A stretch of DNA of 64,000 nucleotides from Acetivibrio saccincola (GTDB taxonomy: Bacteria > Bacillota > Clostridia > Acetivibrionales > Acetivibrionaceae): positions 1,426,001 through 1,490,000 of the forward strand of contig NZ_CP025197.1 of the NCBI RefSeq assembly GCF_002844395.1. Direction: 5' to 3'. The translations under genes were made by a program, and so were the position numbers. Under the pieces are notes generated by a model, which saw only the letters and a list, made by a program, of their open reading frames with translations, had not been told where the DNA came from and ran no database searches. Positions 44,131 through 52,668 of this stretch are shown here, one piece after another. Each line of letters starts with the position of its first letter. The stretch's first letter is position 1.

Positions 44131-45954
44131 ATGTGTGGAATAGTTGGATATGTAGGTAATAAAGAGGTAGCGCCAATACTTATAAACGGTCTTAAGAAAC
44201 TGGAATACAGAGGTTATGATTCTGTAGGGATGGCTGTTTTAGATGACAGTAATTTGACGGTATTAAAATGCAAAGGAAAACTTGCGATTTTAGAGGAAAA
44301 AATGTCTCAAAATTATCCTAAGGGGTTTATAGGACTAGGTCATACCAGATGGGCAACTCACGGAAAACCCAGTGATATAAATTCACATCCCCATGTTAGC
44401 AAATCAGGAAAGATAGCCGTTGTACATAACGGCATAATAGAGAATTATTTAGAGCTAAAGGAGTTTTTAGAGACAAAAGGATATGAATTTGTTTCTGAAA
44501 CAGATACTGAAGTGGTAGGAAATTTAGTTGAATACAACTATAAAGGTGATTTAGTAAAAGCTGTTATTGAAACTTTAAATGAAATAGAGGGTTCATATGC
44601 CCTTGGAATTATGTGTACCGATTGTCCTGAAATGTTTGTGGCAGTAAAAAAGGACAGTGCGTTGGTAGTGGGACTTGGAAAAGATGGAAATTATGTGGCG
44701 TCTGATATTCCGGCGATATTAGATTATACCAGGGATGTCTATATTTTAGATGATAAAGAAGTTGTAGTGCTGACTGCTGATAATGTAAAGGTTTATAATA
44801 ATCTTGGTGTTGAAGTAAAAAAAGAAGTGTTTAAGGTAACCTGGGATGTTGCAGCTGCAGAAAAAGCAGGCTATGAACACTTTATGATGAAGGAAATATG
44901 TGAAGAGCCTAAGGCGATAAAGGACACAATAGGTCCTAGGATAAAAAACGGAAGAGTAGTGTTGGATGATATAGAATTAACCGAAGAGTATGTTAAAAAT
45001 ATAGGGAAAATACACATTGTTGCATGTGGAACGGCTTATCATGCAGGAGTTATAGCTAAATATATAATAGAAAAGACAGCAAGAATCCCTGTGGAAGTGG
45101 ATGTTGCTTCTGAATTCAGGTACAGGGATCCTATTGTTACAGATAAAGATATGGCTATTATAATAAGCCAGTCAGGTGAGACATTAGATACCCTCTTTGC
45201 ATTGAGAGAGGCAAAGAAAAAAGGTGCGAGGGTACTTTCTATAGTTAACGTTGTAGAAAGTACAATTGCCAGGGAGTCGGATGACGTTTTATATACCTGG
45301 GCGGGACCGGAAATTGCAATTGCTTCAACTAAGGCTTATAATGCACAGCTTTGTGCATTGTACCTTTTGACTTTGGAATTGGCGTATAAGAGAGGTTGTA
45401 TGAGTGAAGAGCAGTATAAAAATATAATTGAAGGCCTTCAGACTATTCCGGATGCTATTGAAGATATATTAGGAAACAAGGGAGCGATACAGCGATTTGC
45501 TTCTTCCCACTGCAATGTAAAAAATATATTCTTTATTGGAAGAGGTCTTGATTATGCACTTTCTATGGAAGGTTCTTTAAAGCTTAAAGAAGTATCTTAT
45601 ATACATTCTGAGGCTTATGCAGGAGGAGAACTAAAACACGGGACCATTGCCCTTATTGAAGATGGTACGCTGGTTGTATGTCCTGTAACCCAGGATGACC
45701 TTATGGATAAGATGATAAGCAATATAAAGGAAGTTAAAGCAAGAGGGGCAACTGTTTTAGCAATAGCAAGGGAGAGCAACGAACAAGTTCATAAAGTTGC
45801 AGATGAGGTTTTCACAATACCTGATGTTGATCCTTTCATAGCACCTGTTGCAGCAGTAACTCCATTGCAGCTTTTTGCATACTACATGGCTGTGGTGAAG
45901 GGATGCGATGTTGATAAGCCAAGGAACTTGACAAAGAGTGTGACTGTTGAGTAG
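44131..45954 (+). CDS. glmS: Glutamine--fructose-6-phosphate aminotransferase (isomerising)
   Basis: ATG 44131 after AAAGGAGAGG yields MCGIVGYVG with the N-terminal nucleophile Cys. The upstream in-frame TTG at 44101 is not used. The 607-aa protein has a glutaminase domain and two SIS domains, ending KPRNLTKSVTVE. That C-terminal coding region is the sequence that Tn7-type TnsD proteins recognise. Only 26 bp separate it from glmM, so there is no glmS ribozyme. A Tn7-like end begins 25 bp past the stop. Confidence 0.97.
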   Translation: MCGIVGYVGNKEVAPILINGLKKLEYRGYDSVGMAVLDDSNLTVLKCKGKLAILEEKMSQNYPKGFIGLGHTRWATHGKPSDINSHPHVSKSGKIAVVHNGIIENYLELKEFLETKGYEFVSETDTEVVGNLVEYNYKGDLVKAVIETLNEIEGSYALGIMCTDCPEMFVAVKKDSALVVGLGKDGNYVASDIPAILDYTRDVYILDDKEVVVLTADNVKVYNNLGVEVKKEVFKVTWDVAAAEKAGYEHFMMKEICEEPKAIKDTIGPRIKNGRVVLDDIELTEEYVKNIGKIHIVACGTAYHAGVIAKYIIEKTARIPVEVDVASEFRYRDPIVTDKDMAIIISQSGETLDTLFALREAKKKGARVLSIVNVVESTIARESDDVLYTWAGPEIAIASTKAYNAQLCALYLLTLELAYKRGCMSEEQYKNIIEGLQTIPDAIEDILGNKGAIQRFASSHCNVKNIFFIGRGLDYALSMEGSLKLKEVSYIHSEAYAGGELKHGTIALIEDGTLVVCPVTQDDLMDKMISNIKEVKARGATVLAIARESNEQVHKVADEVFTIPDVDPFIAPVAAVTPLQLFAYYMAVVKGCDVDKPRNLTKSVTVE

Positions 45955-45978
45955 AGCCAGGAAAGAGATTGATTTTAA

Positions 45979-46506
45979 TGTATAATTCAAATAAAGTTCA
46001 CTCCATGAAAATAAAGTTCGCTCTATAAAAATAAAGTTCGTTCCAAAATCCCGTAGCAGATGCAGGAGAAATCCTGATTGGCTGCATAATAGGATGGGAG
46101 GATAAAGGAGTAAGGGTTAAGGGGTTAGATTTTTCATTAGAATTTTGATTAGAATTATTTGTTGGTTACAGCCTTAAAACTATTGATTTTAAAGGGATTG
46201 AGAGAAGTATTGACTACTGTATTGAAGATAATATTGATATAGCAACTGAAAGGGTGAAATAAAACCTTAACCCTTAACCCATGAAACTTATTCCTATTTT
46301 CCTTTCAACATATCCCTATTTGGAACCGACTTTATTTTAAAAATTACTACAAGAATTAAGGAATAAATGTTATTAAATGGAATGAAAATATGGAATTTTT
46401 GAACCGACTTTATTATATGGAAAGAATTAGGAAAATGGGCATAAGGCGAGAAGGGATAAGGGTTTGAGGGATTTCGGTTTGGAGCGGAGTTTATTTTAAA
46501 TATACA
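45979..46506 (+). mobile_element. Tn7-like mini-element A at attTn7 (528 bp)
   Basis: It begins TGTATAA exactly 25 bp after the glmS stop and ends TATACA. The glmS-proximal end has three sites (AATAAAGTTCACTCC 45990, AATAAAGTTCGCTCT 46010, AATAAAGTTCGTTCC 46030) at an exact 20-bp period. The distal end has three inverted sites about 80 bp apart (46322, 46400, 46481). The tight end next to glmS and the dispersed end far from it reproduce the Tn7 R and L end design. No transposase inside. Inner GGGTTAAGG-type inverted repeats flank a short coding remnant. No 5-bp target duplication is visible (TTTAA left, TAGTT right). Confidence 0.75.
46149..46262 (+). pseudogene. Coding remnant inside mini-element A
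   Basis: A 37-codon open stretch without its own start reads LELFVGYSLKTIDFKGIERS... and ends ...IATERVK before TAA. It looks like the end of a once longer protein. The same remnant is in copy B (near 53244-53357) and a decayed version in copy C. Parent gene not identified. Confidence 0.35.
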
Positions 46507-46547
46507 TAGTTAGGGGTATGGATTTTTAGGTAAAAGGAACAAGAGAA

Positions 46548-46933
46548 ATGAAATGAATAATAAAGTCGACTCTGTGATAATAAAGTTGTTCCATAAATAA
46601 AATAAAGTTATTCCAAGAATAGATTCTTATGTTCTTGGTTAATTCCGTGAACTTGTATGTTTGATGAATGGGATAAAACTAAGATGTTCTGTAAAATAGG
46701 TAATTGAATTTAATGGAAAAATGGAGGAGAAAAAGTAAATAAAGTTGTTCTTTTTACAGGGAAAAGGGATAAGGAAAGAAAAATATAATCCTTTGTAATC
46801 TGCATGATAAGTAGATTACAAAGGATTTATTTATAAAAAGGATGCATAATTTAATTCCCTATACCTTGCCCCTTGAACCTATTCCAAAGGAATGACTTTA
46901 TTTTAATCTGAACGACTTTAATTGATGTTTACA
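46548..46933 (+). mobile_element. Degenerate Tn7-like mini-element D
   Basis: Three forward sites (AATAAAGTCGACTCT 46559, AATAAAGTTGTTCC 46579, AATAAAGTTATTCC 46601) at 20-22 bp are followed by one more at 46738. At the far end are inverted sites GGAATGACTTTATT (46889) and GAACGACTTTA (46910), with terminal TGTTTACA ending at 46933. The starting TGT is not recognisable. A 25-bp TA-rich hairpin (CTTTGTAATCTGCATGATAAG / CAGATTACAAAGG region, about 46790-46825) lies inside. Confidence 0.5.
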
Positions 46934-47143
46934 CAGAAGGCAAGAAAAAAGAGATAGTAATGGATATGATTTGATAATAAGATATAGGTTGAAATTACTT
47001 ATTTTGATAAAATTTTGTATGAATTTTCAATAAAATAATAGATTTTGCTTGTGAAAAATGAAGGAAATTAAAAAAATATATCGAATATTATATCGAATAT
47101 TATATATAAATGTGTTCATATAACTAATTTAGTAAATGTGAGG
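46934..47143. other. Gene-free AT-rich spacer
   Basis: No ORF. ATATCGAATATT is repeated in tandem near 47080-47105. Confidence 0.4.
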
Positions 47144-47194
47144 TGTATAACCCAAAAAAACTCGTGTCAAAGATAAAAAACTCGTGTTAAAAAT
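47144..47194 (+). mobile_element. Divergent Tn7-like end E, truncated against pglX
   Basis: TGTATAACCC at 47144 is followed 11 bp later by AAAAAACTCGTGT (47155) and again at 47175, period 20. Element A has the same 11-bp offset and 20-bp period with a different site sequence. The pattern stops where PglX homology begins, so the rest of this element is gone. Confidence 0.5.
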
Positions 47195-47566
47195 AAGCAA
47201 GATGGCTTCAAGGCACTCATCTACATGCACCGATATGATGAGTTTACGGTGGCAAGGGTAAGAACTGACTATTTACATAAACTGCAGAAATCCTATGAAG
47301 CAGAGATTAAGAGGCTGGATATTGTCATTGACTCCAATGCTTCTCAGAGGGAAAAGGCCAATGCAAGGAAGAAAAAGGAGAAGATACTAAAACAGATAGA
47401 TGAATGCTTGCAGTATGACCAGGTAATCGCCCATGTTGCAAACCAGAGGATAAAGATAGATTTAGATGACGGGGTAAGTGTAAACTATGCTAAGTTCCAG
47501 GGAATTGAGATACCTCAGGGTGAAGGCAGGAAGCTATTGAAAGCGGACTTGCTGGCGAAAATATAG
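47195..47566 (+). pseudogene. pglX: C-terminal fragment of BREX methyltransferase PglX
   Basis: Reading in frame from 47195 gives [16 protein letters not shown] before the first ATG (47225). The fragment continues [10 protein letters not shown], a coiled-coil region and the PglX tail [20 protein letters not shown]...LLAKI. A full BREX-1 PglX is about 1200 residues, so roughly 90 percent, including the N6-adenine methyltransferase core, is missing. The break coincides with transposon end E. The 113-codon ATG ORF could be translated but cannot be a methyltransferase. Confidence 0.8.
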
Positions 47567-47584
47567 TTAACAGGAGGTTTTCGT

Positions 47585-48745
47585 ATGACTACAGATGAAA
47601 TAAAGAAGATAATTCAAAATGGGGAAAATTCGTATATTGAGTTCAAAGAAGAGGAAATAAAAGCAAAAGAACTGGCGGAGGAGATTGTTGCCTTTTCCAA
47701 TTCAGAAGGAGGTATGATTCTTATTGGGGTTGATGATGAAGGAAATATAAAAGGGGTAAAAGATGATAAGATAGAAGAAACGGTGATGAATATATGCAGA
47801 AATAATTGTATTCCTCATATTATTCCTTTGTATGAAAACATAGAAGTAGAAGGGAAGAGGATTGCGGTTATTACTGTCCCTAAGGGGCTTAATAAGCCAT
47901 ATTATACTGCTGACCATAAATATTATATACGGGTGGGCACCACAAAGAGGATTGCATCAAAGGAGGAATTGCTGCGGCTTTTTGAGGCAGGAGGAAGCCT
48001 CCATTTTGATATTTCTCCCGTTGAAGGAACATCTATCAAAGATTTAAACACCGATATTATTAGAGATTACTTTATGAAGTATAACACATTTGATTTGCTT
48101 GAAGAGCCTGAGGAATCTGTAGAAAGGATACTGGTAAATGCAGACATCCTTAAAGAGGTTGATGGCAGAAAACTCTGTACTGTGGGGGGACTGCTGGTAT
48201 TTGGCAAAAACCCTGAAAAGCACCTTCCGCAGAATGGAGTGAGTTTTGCTCATTTTAAAGGCAATGAAATCACGGATGAATTAATTGATAAAAAGATAAT
48301 AACTGGAAGAATTCAGGATATTGCGGAACAATTGATGGTTGTGATAAAAAATAATATGCTTATCCCGTCGGTAATTAACGGTCTGAAAAGGGAAGATAAG
48401 GAAGAATATCCCATGATTGTTATGAGGGAAGCCATCGTAAACTCGCTGGTGCACAGAAATTACAGCATCAGCGGGTCTAAAATAAGGGTTCTTATGTATG
48501 ATGACCGTATAGAGTTTAGAAGCCCGGGAAGGCTCCCTAATACGGTAACAATAGAGAAGATGAAGATAGGGGTTTCCTATGCCCGAAACCCTTTCCTTGT
48601 TAAGTACATGGAAAATATGAGATATATTGACCAGTTGGGAAGAGGCATACCAATGATACTAAAAAAAATGAAGGAAGCAGGGGCAAAAGAACCATTACTC
48701 ATGGAGCAGGGAGAAGAGTTTGTTTTGACAATATATAAAGCATAA
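47585..48745 (+). CDS. AlbA_2 (Schlafen-like) domain protein with GHKL-type ATPase C-terminus
   Basis: The 386-aa protein starts with an AlbA_2/divergent AAA-4 domain: ENSYIEFKEEEIKAKELAEEIVAFSNSEGGMILIGVDD and YYIRVGTTKRIAS. The second half carries a HATPase_c_4-like region: REAIVNSLVHRNYSISGSKI and DRIEFRSPGRLP. GGAGG precedes the ATG, 18 bp after pglX'. Such proteins occur as extra genes in BREX loci. Role unknown, probably nucleic-acid linked regulation or defence. Confidence 0.82.
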   Translation: MTTDEIKKIIQNGENSYIEFKEEEIKAKELAEEIVAFSNSEGGMILIGVDDEGNIKGVKDDKIEETVMNICRNNCIPHIIPLYENIEVEGKRIAVITVPKGLNKPYYTADHKYYIRVGTTKRIASKEELLRLFEAGGSLHFDISPVEGTSIKDLNTDIIRDYFMKYNTFDLLEEPEESVERILVNADILKEVDGRKLCTVGGLLVFGKNPEKHLPQNGVSFAHFKGNEITDELIDKKIITGRIQDIAEQLMVVIKNNMLIPSVINGLKREDKEEYPMIVMREAIVNSLVHRNYSISGSKIRVLMYDDRIEFRSPGRLPNTVTIEKMKIGVSYARNPFLVKYMENMRYIDQLGRGIPMILKKMKEAGAKEPLLMEQGEEFVLTIYKA

Positions 48746-48804
48746 ATAATTGTCTGTTGATGAGGCCATGAATTATTAATTTTTATAGTAGATAGGTGAT
48801 TTTA

Positions 48805-51363
48805 ATGGATTTAACTCAGGTAAAAATGCTTCTTGAAGATACTTTTAATAAAGAATTGAGTGAAGGGAAGAAACGCCATATTGTTTTCTGGTATGACGGT
48901 GATGGGGAATTCAAGGAAGATATAGATGAACTAAATCTTGAAAATGCAAAGATAATTAAATTAAGTAAAAACAGTTATTTTTATGTGAAATATCAATTGG
49001 AGAAGGTAGATATGGATTCTAACTATCTTCTCTATGCTCCTTTTGAGAAACCGTCCCCAAAAGAGAATTACTTACTGGATATACTAAAATACAGTATAGA
49101 ATTTTCTACTGACAAGGCTGCTGTCATCATGAGAGACTTGAATATTTCGGATGACAGTTTAAAGAGCGTGTTTAGGAAATATATAAAGTTCTTTAACAAA
49201 AAGGACAGAGAAAAGATTTTTAAAGGATATGAAATAGAAAAGTACACAGAAGAAACAGTGGATTTGGCGGTGCTATCGTCATTGTGCAAACTGCCTTATC
49301 CAGATTTTGATGAAGTTTTAAGAGTGCTTTTGATGGAAGAAGATTTGGAGAAAAACAAGTACCTGGAGGCTATCGAGAAGTTTGGAAGATTAGACGTACT
49401 GTGGAAACTTGCTGATAAATATTATGGGTATAGTGATAAGGAGCCTACTCTTGAGAAATTAGCCGTATTCATGCTGGTTACAAATGTTGCATATTGCCTT
49501 AACGGTGAATTGCCTGATACATGGAGAAAATATGTTTCTGCAAGAAAGGCTGACTGTGTGGTATTCTTGAGCAACTTCATGAACCACTCTCTCTACTCTG
49601 CTGCTTATGACAGGTTGGCAAACAGCATGGAATGGAAACTGAAAGTACATGAATATATAGACAACTGGGAAATAGAGGACTATATCAACTGTGACACTTT
49701 CAAAGTCTTTGATGAAGCAGTTATAAGGAAACTCACAGAACAACTTCTTTCTGATATAGGAGAGTTTGGAAGGTATAGGGATATTATTCAAGCCAGGAGG
49801 ACAAAGCACTGGTATAACTTTTTTAAATCAGAATATGAGTGTATCTACTGGGCTATAGAGTTATTTGACTGCTGGAAGGATGTTAGCCAGAATATACGGC
49901 AGTATACCCCTTTGGAGTTTGCTAAAAGATATGCGGAGCAGTATTATAAACTGGATACTGCCTACAGAAAATTCTATACTTCTTTCGACAGACTGCAAAA
50001 CAAGGAACTGCTGATGGAATTAAGGGATAAGATTGAAAATATCTATGTTAACGGTTATCTCAATACACTCTCTATTAAGTGGTCCGATAGTCTGGAAACT
50101 TTAAATGGAAATTGGACAATTCCCGGTATGATTATGCAGAAGGACTTTTACAACACGTACATAAAACCATTTAAAAATCGTAGAGAAAGGGTATTTGTTA
50201 TTATTTCAGATGCACTTAGATATGAGGCCGCCAGGGAGTTTTGTGATATGCTCAATAAAGAAAGGAAAGGGTCTACTGAGATTGTATATATGCAAGGCTG
50301 TATACCATCCAGCACCCGTCTTGGCATGTCATCCCTTTTACCCCATAAGGCTATTACATTAGACGAGGATTATAAGGCATATGTAGACGGCATATCTTCA
50401 GAAGGAACGGATAACAGGAATCGAATTCTAAATAATTACAGTCAGGAATCAATAGCAGTGCAGTTCATGGATGTTATTGATATGAAAAGGGATGATATGC
50501 GTAAAACTTTCGGCGGAAAAGAATTAATTTATATATATCATAATGCTATTGATGCAAGAGGAGACAATAGCAAAACAGAAAGAGAAGTTTTTGATGCAGT
50601 GGAAGAAGCATTTAAAGAATTAATACTGTTAATAAATAATCTTGTAAACAATGTTACAGCAACAAATATCATTATAACTGCCGACCACGGATTTATATAT
50701 AAACGTGGAAACCTCATGGAAAGCGATAAAATATCAAAAGGTTCTATCGAAGATGCTTATGAAAACAGACGGTTTGTATTGAGTACGAAGACTTTAGAGT
50801 TGGATGGCACCTTAACCTTTGATATGGAGTATTTACTTGGACCTGGCACCAGCCTTAAATATATTTCTCCAAGGGGAGTAAACAGGTTTAAGGTGCAGGG
50901 TACAGGAGCCAACTATGTGCATGGTGGTACATCTTTGCAGGAGATTCTTATTCCTGTTATTAAGTTTAAGAATGATAGGAGTAAGGATAGTAAAAATGAA
51001 GTGACAAAAGTCGATGTGAAACTTACAAGCATAACCAGAAAAATAACTAACACCATATCTTATTTGGAATTCTTCCAGACTGAGAAGATAGAGGATAAGC
51101 GTGTTCCATTGAGGCTTAAAGTATATTTTGTAGATGAAGAAAATAATAGGATATCAAATGAGAATATAATTATTGCTGATAGCAAGTCGGAAACTTATGA
51201 GGACAGAAGTTTCAGGGAAAAGTTTGTATTGAAGAACAGAAAATATGATAAAACGAAGAAATATTATCTTATTATGGAAGATGAAGAGGAAACAGTGGAA
51301 AGGATATATGATAAAATACCGTTTATTATTGATATAGCCATAAGTGATGATTTTGGGTTTTAA
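48805..51363 (+). CDS. pglZ: BREX-1 system phosphatase PglZ (type A)
   Basis: The ATG at 48805 follows AGGTG by 6 nt, giving 852 aa; the in-frame GTG 48796 is part of that site. The alkaline-phosphatase-superfamily core contains RVFVIISDALRYEAAREF and, further on, IITADHGFIYKRG, with the metal-binding Asp and His residues. The tail carries the PglZ-typical NYVHGGTSLQEILIPVIKF. PglZ is the most conserved BREX component. It appears intact although its partners pglX and brxL are broken and brxA, brxB and brxC are absent here. Confidence 0.92.
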   Translation: MDLTQVKMLLEDTFNKELSEGKKRHIVFWYDGDGEFKEDIDELNLENAKIIKLSKNSYFYVKYQLEKVDMDSNYLLYAPFEKPSPKENYLLDILKYSIEFSTDKAAVIMRDLNISDDSLKSVFRKYIKFFNKKDREKIFKGYEIEKYTEETVDLAVLSSLCKLPYPDFDEVLRVLLMEEDLEKNKYLEAIEKFGRLDVLWKLADKYYGYSDKEPTLEKLAVFMLVTNVAYCLNGELPDTWRKYVSARKADCVVFLSNFMNHSLYSAAYDRLANSMEWKLKVHEYIDNWEIEDYINCDTFKVFDEAVIRKLTEQLLSDIGEFGRYRDIIQARRTKHWYNFFKSEYECIYWAIELFDCWKDVSQNIRQYTPLEFAKRYAEQYYKLDTAYRKFYTSFDRLQNKELLMELRDKIENIYVNGYLNTLSIKWSDSLETLNGNWTIPGMIMQKDFYNTYIKPFKNRRERVFVIISDALRYEAAREFCDMLNKERKGSTEIVYMQGCIPSSTRLGMSSLLPHKAITLDEDYKAYVDGISSEGTDNRNRILNNYSQESIAVQFMDVIDMKRDDMRKTFGGKELIYIYHNAIDARGDNSKTEREVFDAVEEAFKELILLINNLVNNVTATNIIITADHGFIYKRGNLMESDKISKGSIEDAYENRRFVLSTKTLELDGTLTFDMEYLLGPGTSLKYISPRGVNRFKVQGTGANYVHGGTSLQEILIPVIKFKNDRSKDSKNEVTKVDVKLTSITRKITNTISYLEFFQTEKIEDKRVPLRLKVYFVDEENNRISNENIIIADSKSETYEDRSFREKFVLKNRKYDKTKKYYLIMEDEEETVERIYDKIPFIIDIAISDDFGF

Positions 51364-51386
51364 TAGATGGTTGAAAGGAGGCCAAT

Positions 51387-52604
51387 ATGAAGAAGTATAT
51401 TAAGAGGTTATTGGGAATAGATGAAATTCTGAAGAATATTGAAGAAATTAAGTCAGAAATTAAAAATCAACCAGAAGAGGAAAAGGAACTAAATAATTCA
51501 TTACAGTTTGTAAATCCAATTGATAATAAACCATTCTTACATGTAGAGTCTTTAATTGATAGTCCAAATAAGTACGAAACAAAAAGTTTAAGACCAATTG
51601 GCAGTTCAGAGAAGATTATGAGTCTCATCCAATATCTTCCTATAGTGCAAACTGCAAAACAATCAAAGATGCTAAAGGGTGCTTATAAAGTAGTTTTTCC
51701 TGAAGGGGCAGTAGGAGAGTTAATGAGATATAAAAATGGAATGTTAGGAACTCCTTTGGTTAATAATGGCAAAATCGGAAATACTCATGCTGGTTTAGTT
51801 GAATTGCAGAATTTGTCGTTAACACCTGTAATGGTATTTACAGCAATATCCGCAATTACGGGTCAGTATTTTATGGCTAGAATAAATAAGTCTTTAGAAA
51901 GTATATCAAAGGATGTAAGAGAAATAATATCGATGTTTTTAGATGATAAAAAAGCGAAAAACAAGGCGATATTTGGTTTCTATACCTATATCAGAAATAA
52001 TCTCAATATTATAATAAATAATTCTGATTTGAGAATTGCTACATTGACTAATTTGCAGTCTTATTTAGTAGAACTAAAACAAAATCTACTATTTTATGAA
52101 AGTACAATAAAAAGAAAGAATGCAGAATTAGACAGTATTATCAGCAATAATAGAACTACAGGTAAAAGAGTTAATGAGGTGCAAAAAGTTGAGATTGAGG
52201 TATCAGAATTGCTTGTTCAACAGCATATATGTTTTGAATTATTGTTAATAGGCAAAATGTATGAGATGCAGTTAGCCCAGATTTATGATGATGAATACTG
52301 CAATAACTTAATAGAAGATTTAAACATTCACTTTATAGATTCAGTTACGTTTAATAGAGATATCATTAATAAATATTCAGGGGTATTAGAACAAATTGAA
52401 CGTAAAGCAATTATTAATAAAGATAAAGTATGGAATGAGAAAGGAAAATTTGATACTAACTTTGTAAAAAGGATGGAAGACTTTGAGAAGAGTGTAATAA
52501 ATACAATTGATTCAGTAAGAAATCTAATATCCTTTAATAAGGGGGAGCAAGTATTTATCGTAAAAGATGAAGGATTGTATTACTTAGGAGAAGAAGTGTC
52601 TTAG
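51387..52604 (+). CDS. Unrecognised 405-aa protein inside the BREX remnant
   Basis: An AAAGGAGG site precedes the ATG. Predicted parts are a short N-terminal coiled coil (ILKNIEEIKSEIKNQPEEE), a mixed region with YKVVFPEGAVGELMRYK, a moderately hydrophobic segment LTPVMVFTAISAITGQYFMA (about 149-168), and a long helical C-terminal half. No enzyme motif visible. Codon usage is more AT-rich than pglZ. Its location between pglZ and brxL suggests an accessory defence gene. Function unknown. Confidence 0.75.
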   Translation: MKKYIKRLLGIDEILKNIEEIKSEIKNQPEEEKELNNSLQFVNPIDNKPFLHVESLIDSPNKYETKSLRPIGSSEKIMSLIQYLPIVQTAKQSKMLKGAYKVVFPEGAVGELMRYKNGMLGTPLVNNGKIGNTHAGLVELQNLSLTPVMVFTAISAITGQYFMARINKSLESISKDVREIISMFLDDKKAKNKAIFGFYTYIRNNLNIIINNSDLRIATLTNLQSYLVELKQNLLFYESTIKRKNAELDSIISNNRTTGKRVNEVQKVEIEVSELLVQQHICFELLLIGKMYEMQLAQIYDDEYCNNLIEDLNIHFIDSVTFNRDIINKYSGVLEQIERKAIINKDKVWNEKGKFDTNFVKRMEDFEKSVINTIDSVRNLISFNKGEQVFIVKDEGLYYLGEEVS

Positions 52605-52668
52605 GATTTATTAAAATATATTGTTCTACTATGTTAGGAATACAGAGTATAGTTAAGGGGTTGAAATA

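Noticed and set aside
45979-47194. CRISPR or iteron array from AATAAAGTTC repeats
   Set aside because: Repeats are 15 bp with a 20-bp period, only three at a time, next to TGT tips and with inverted counterparts at the far end; transposon end sites explain them better.
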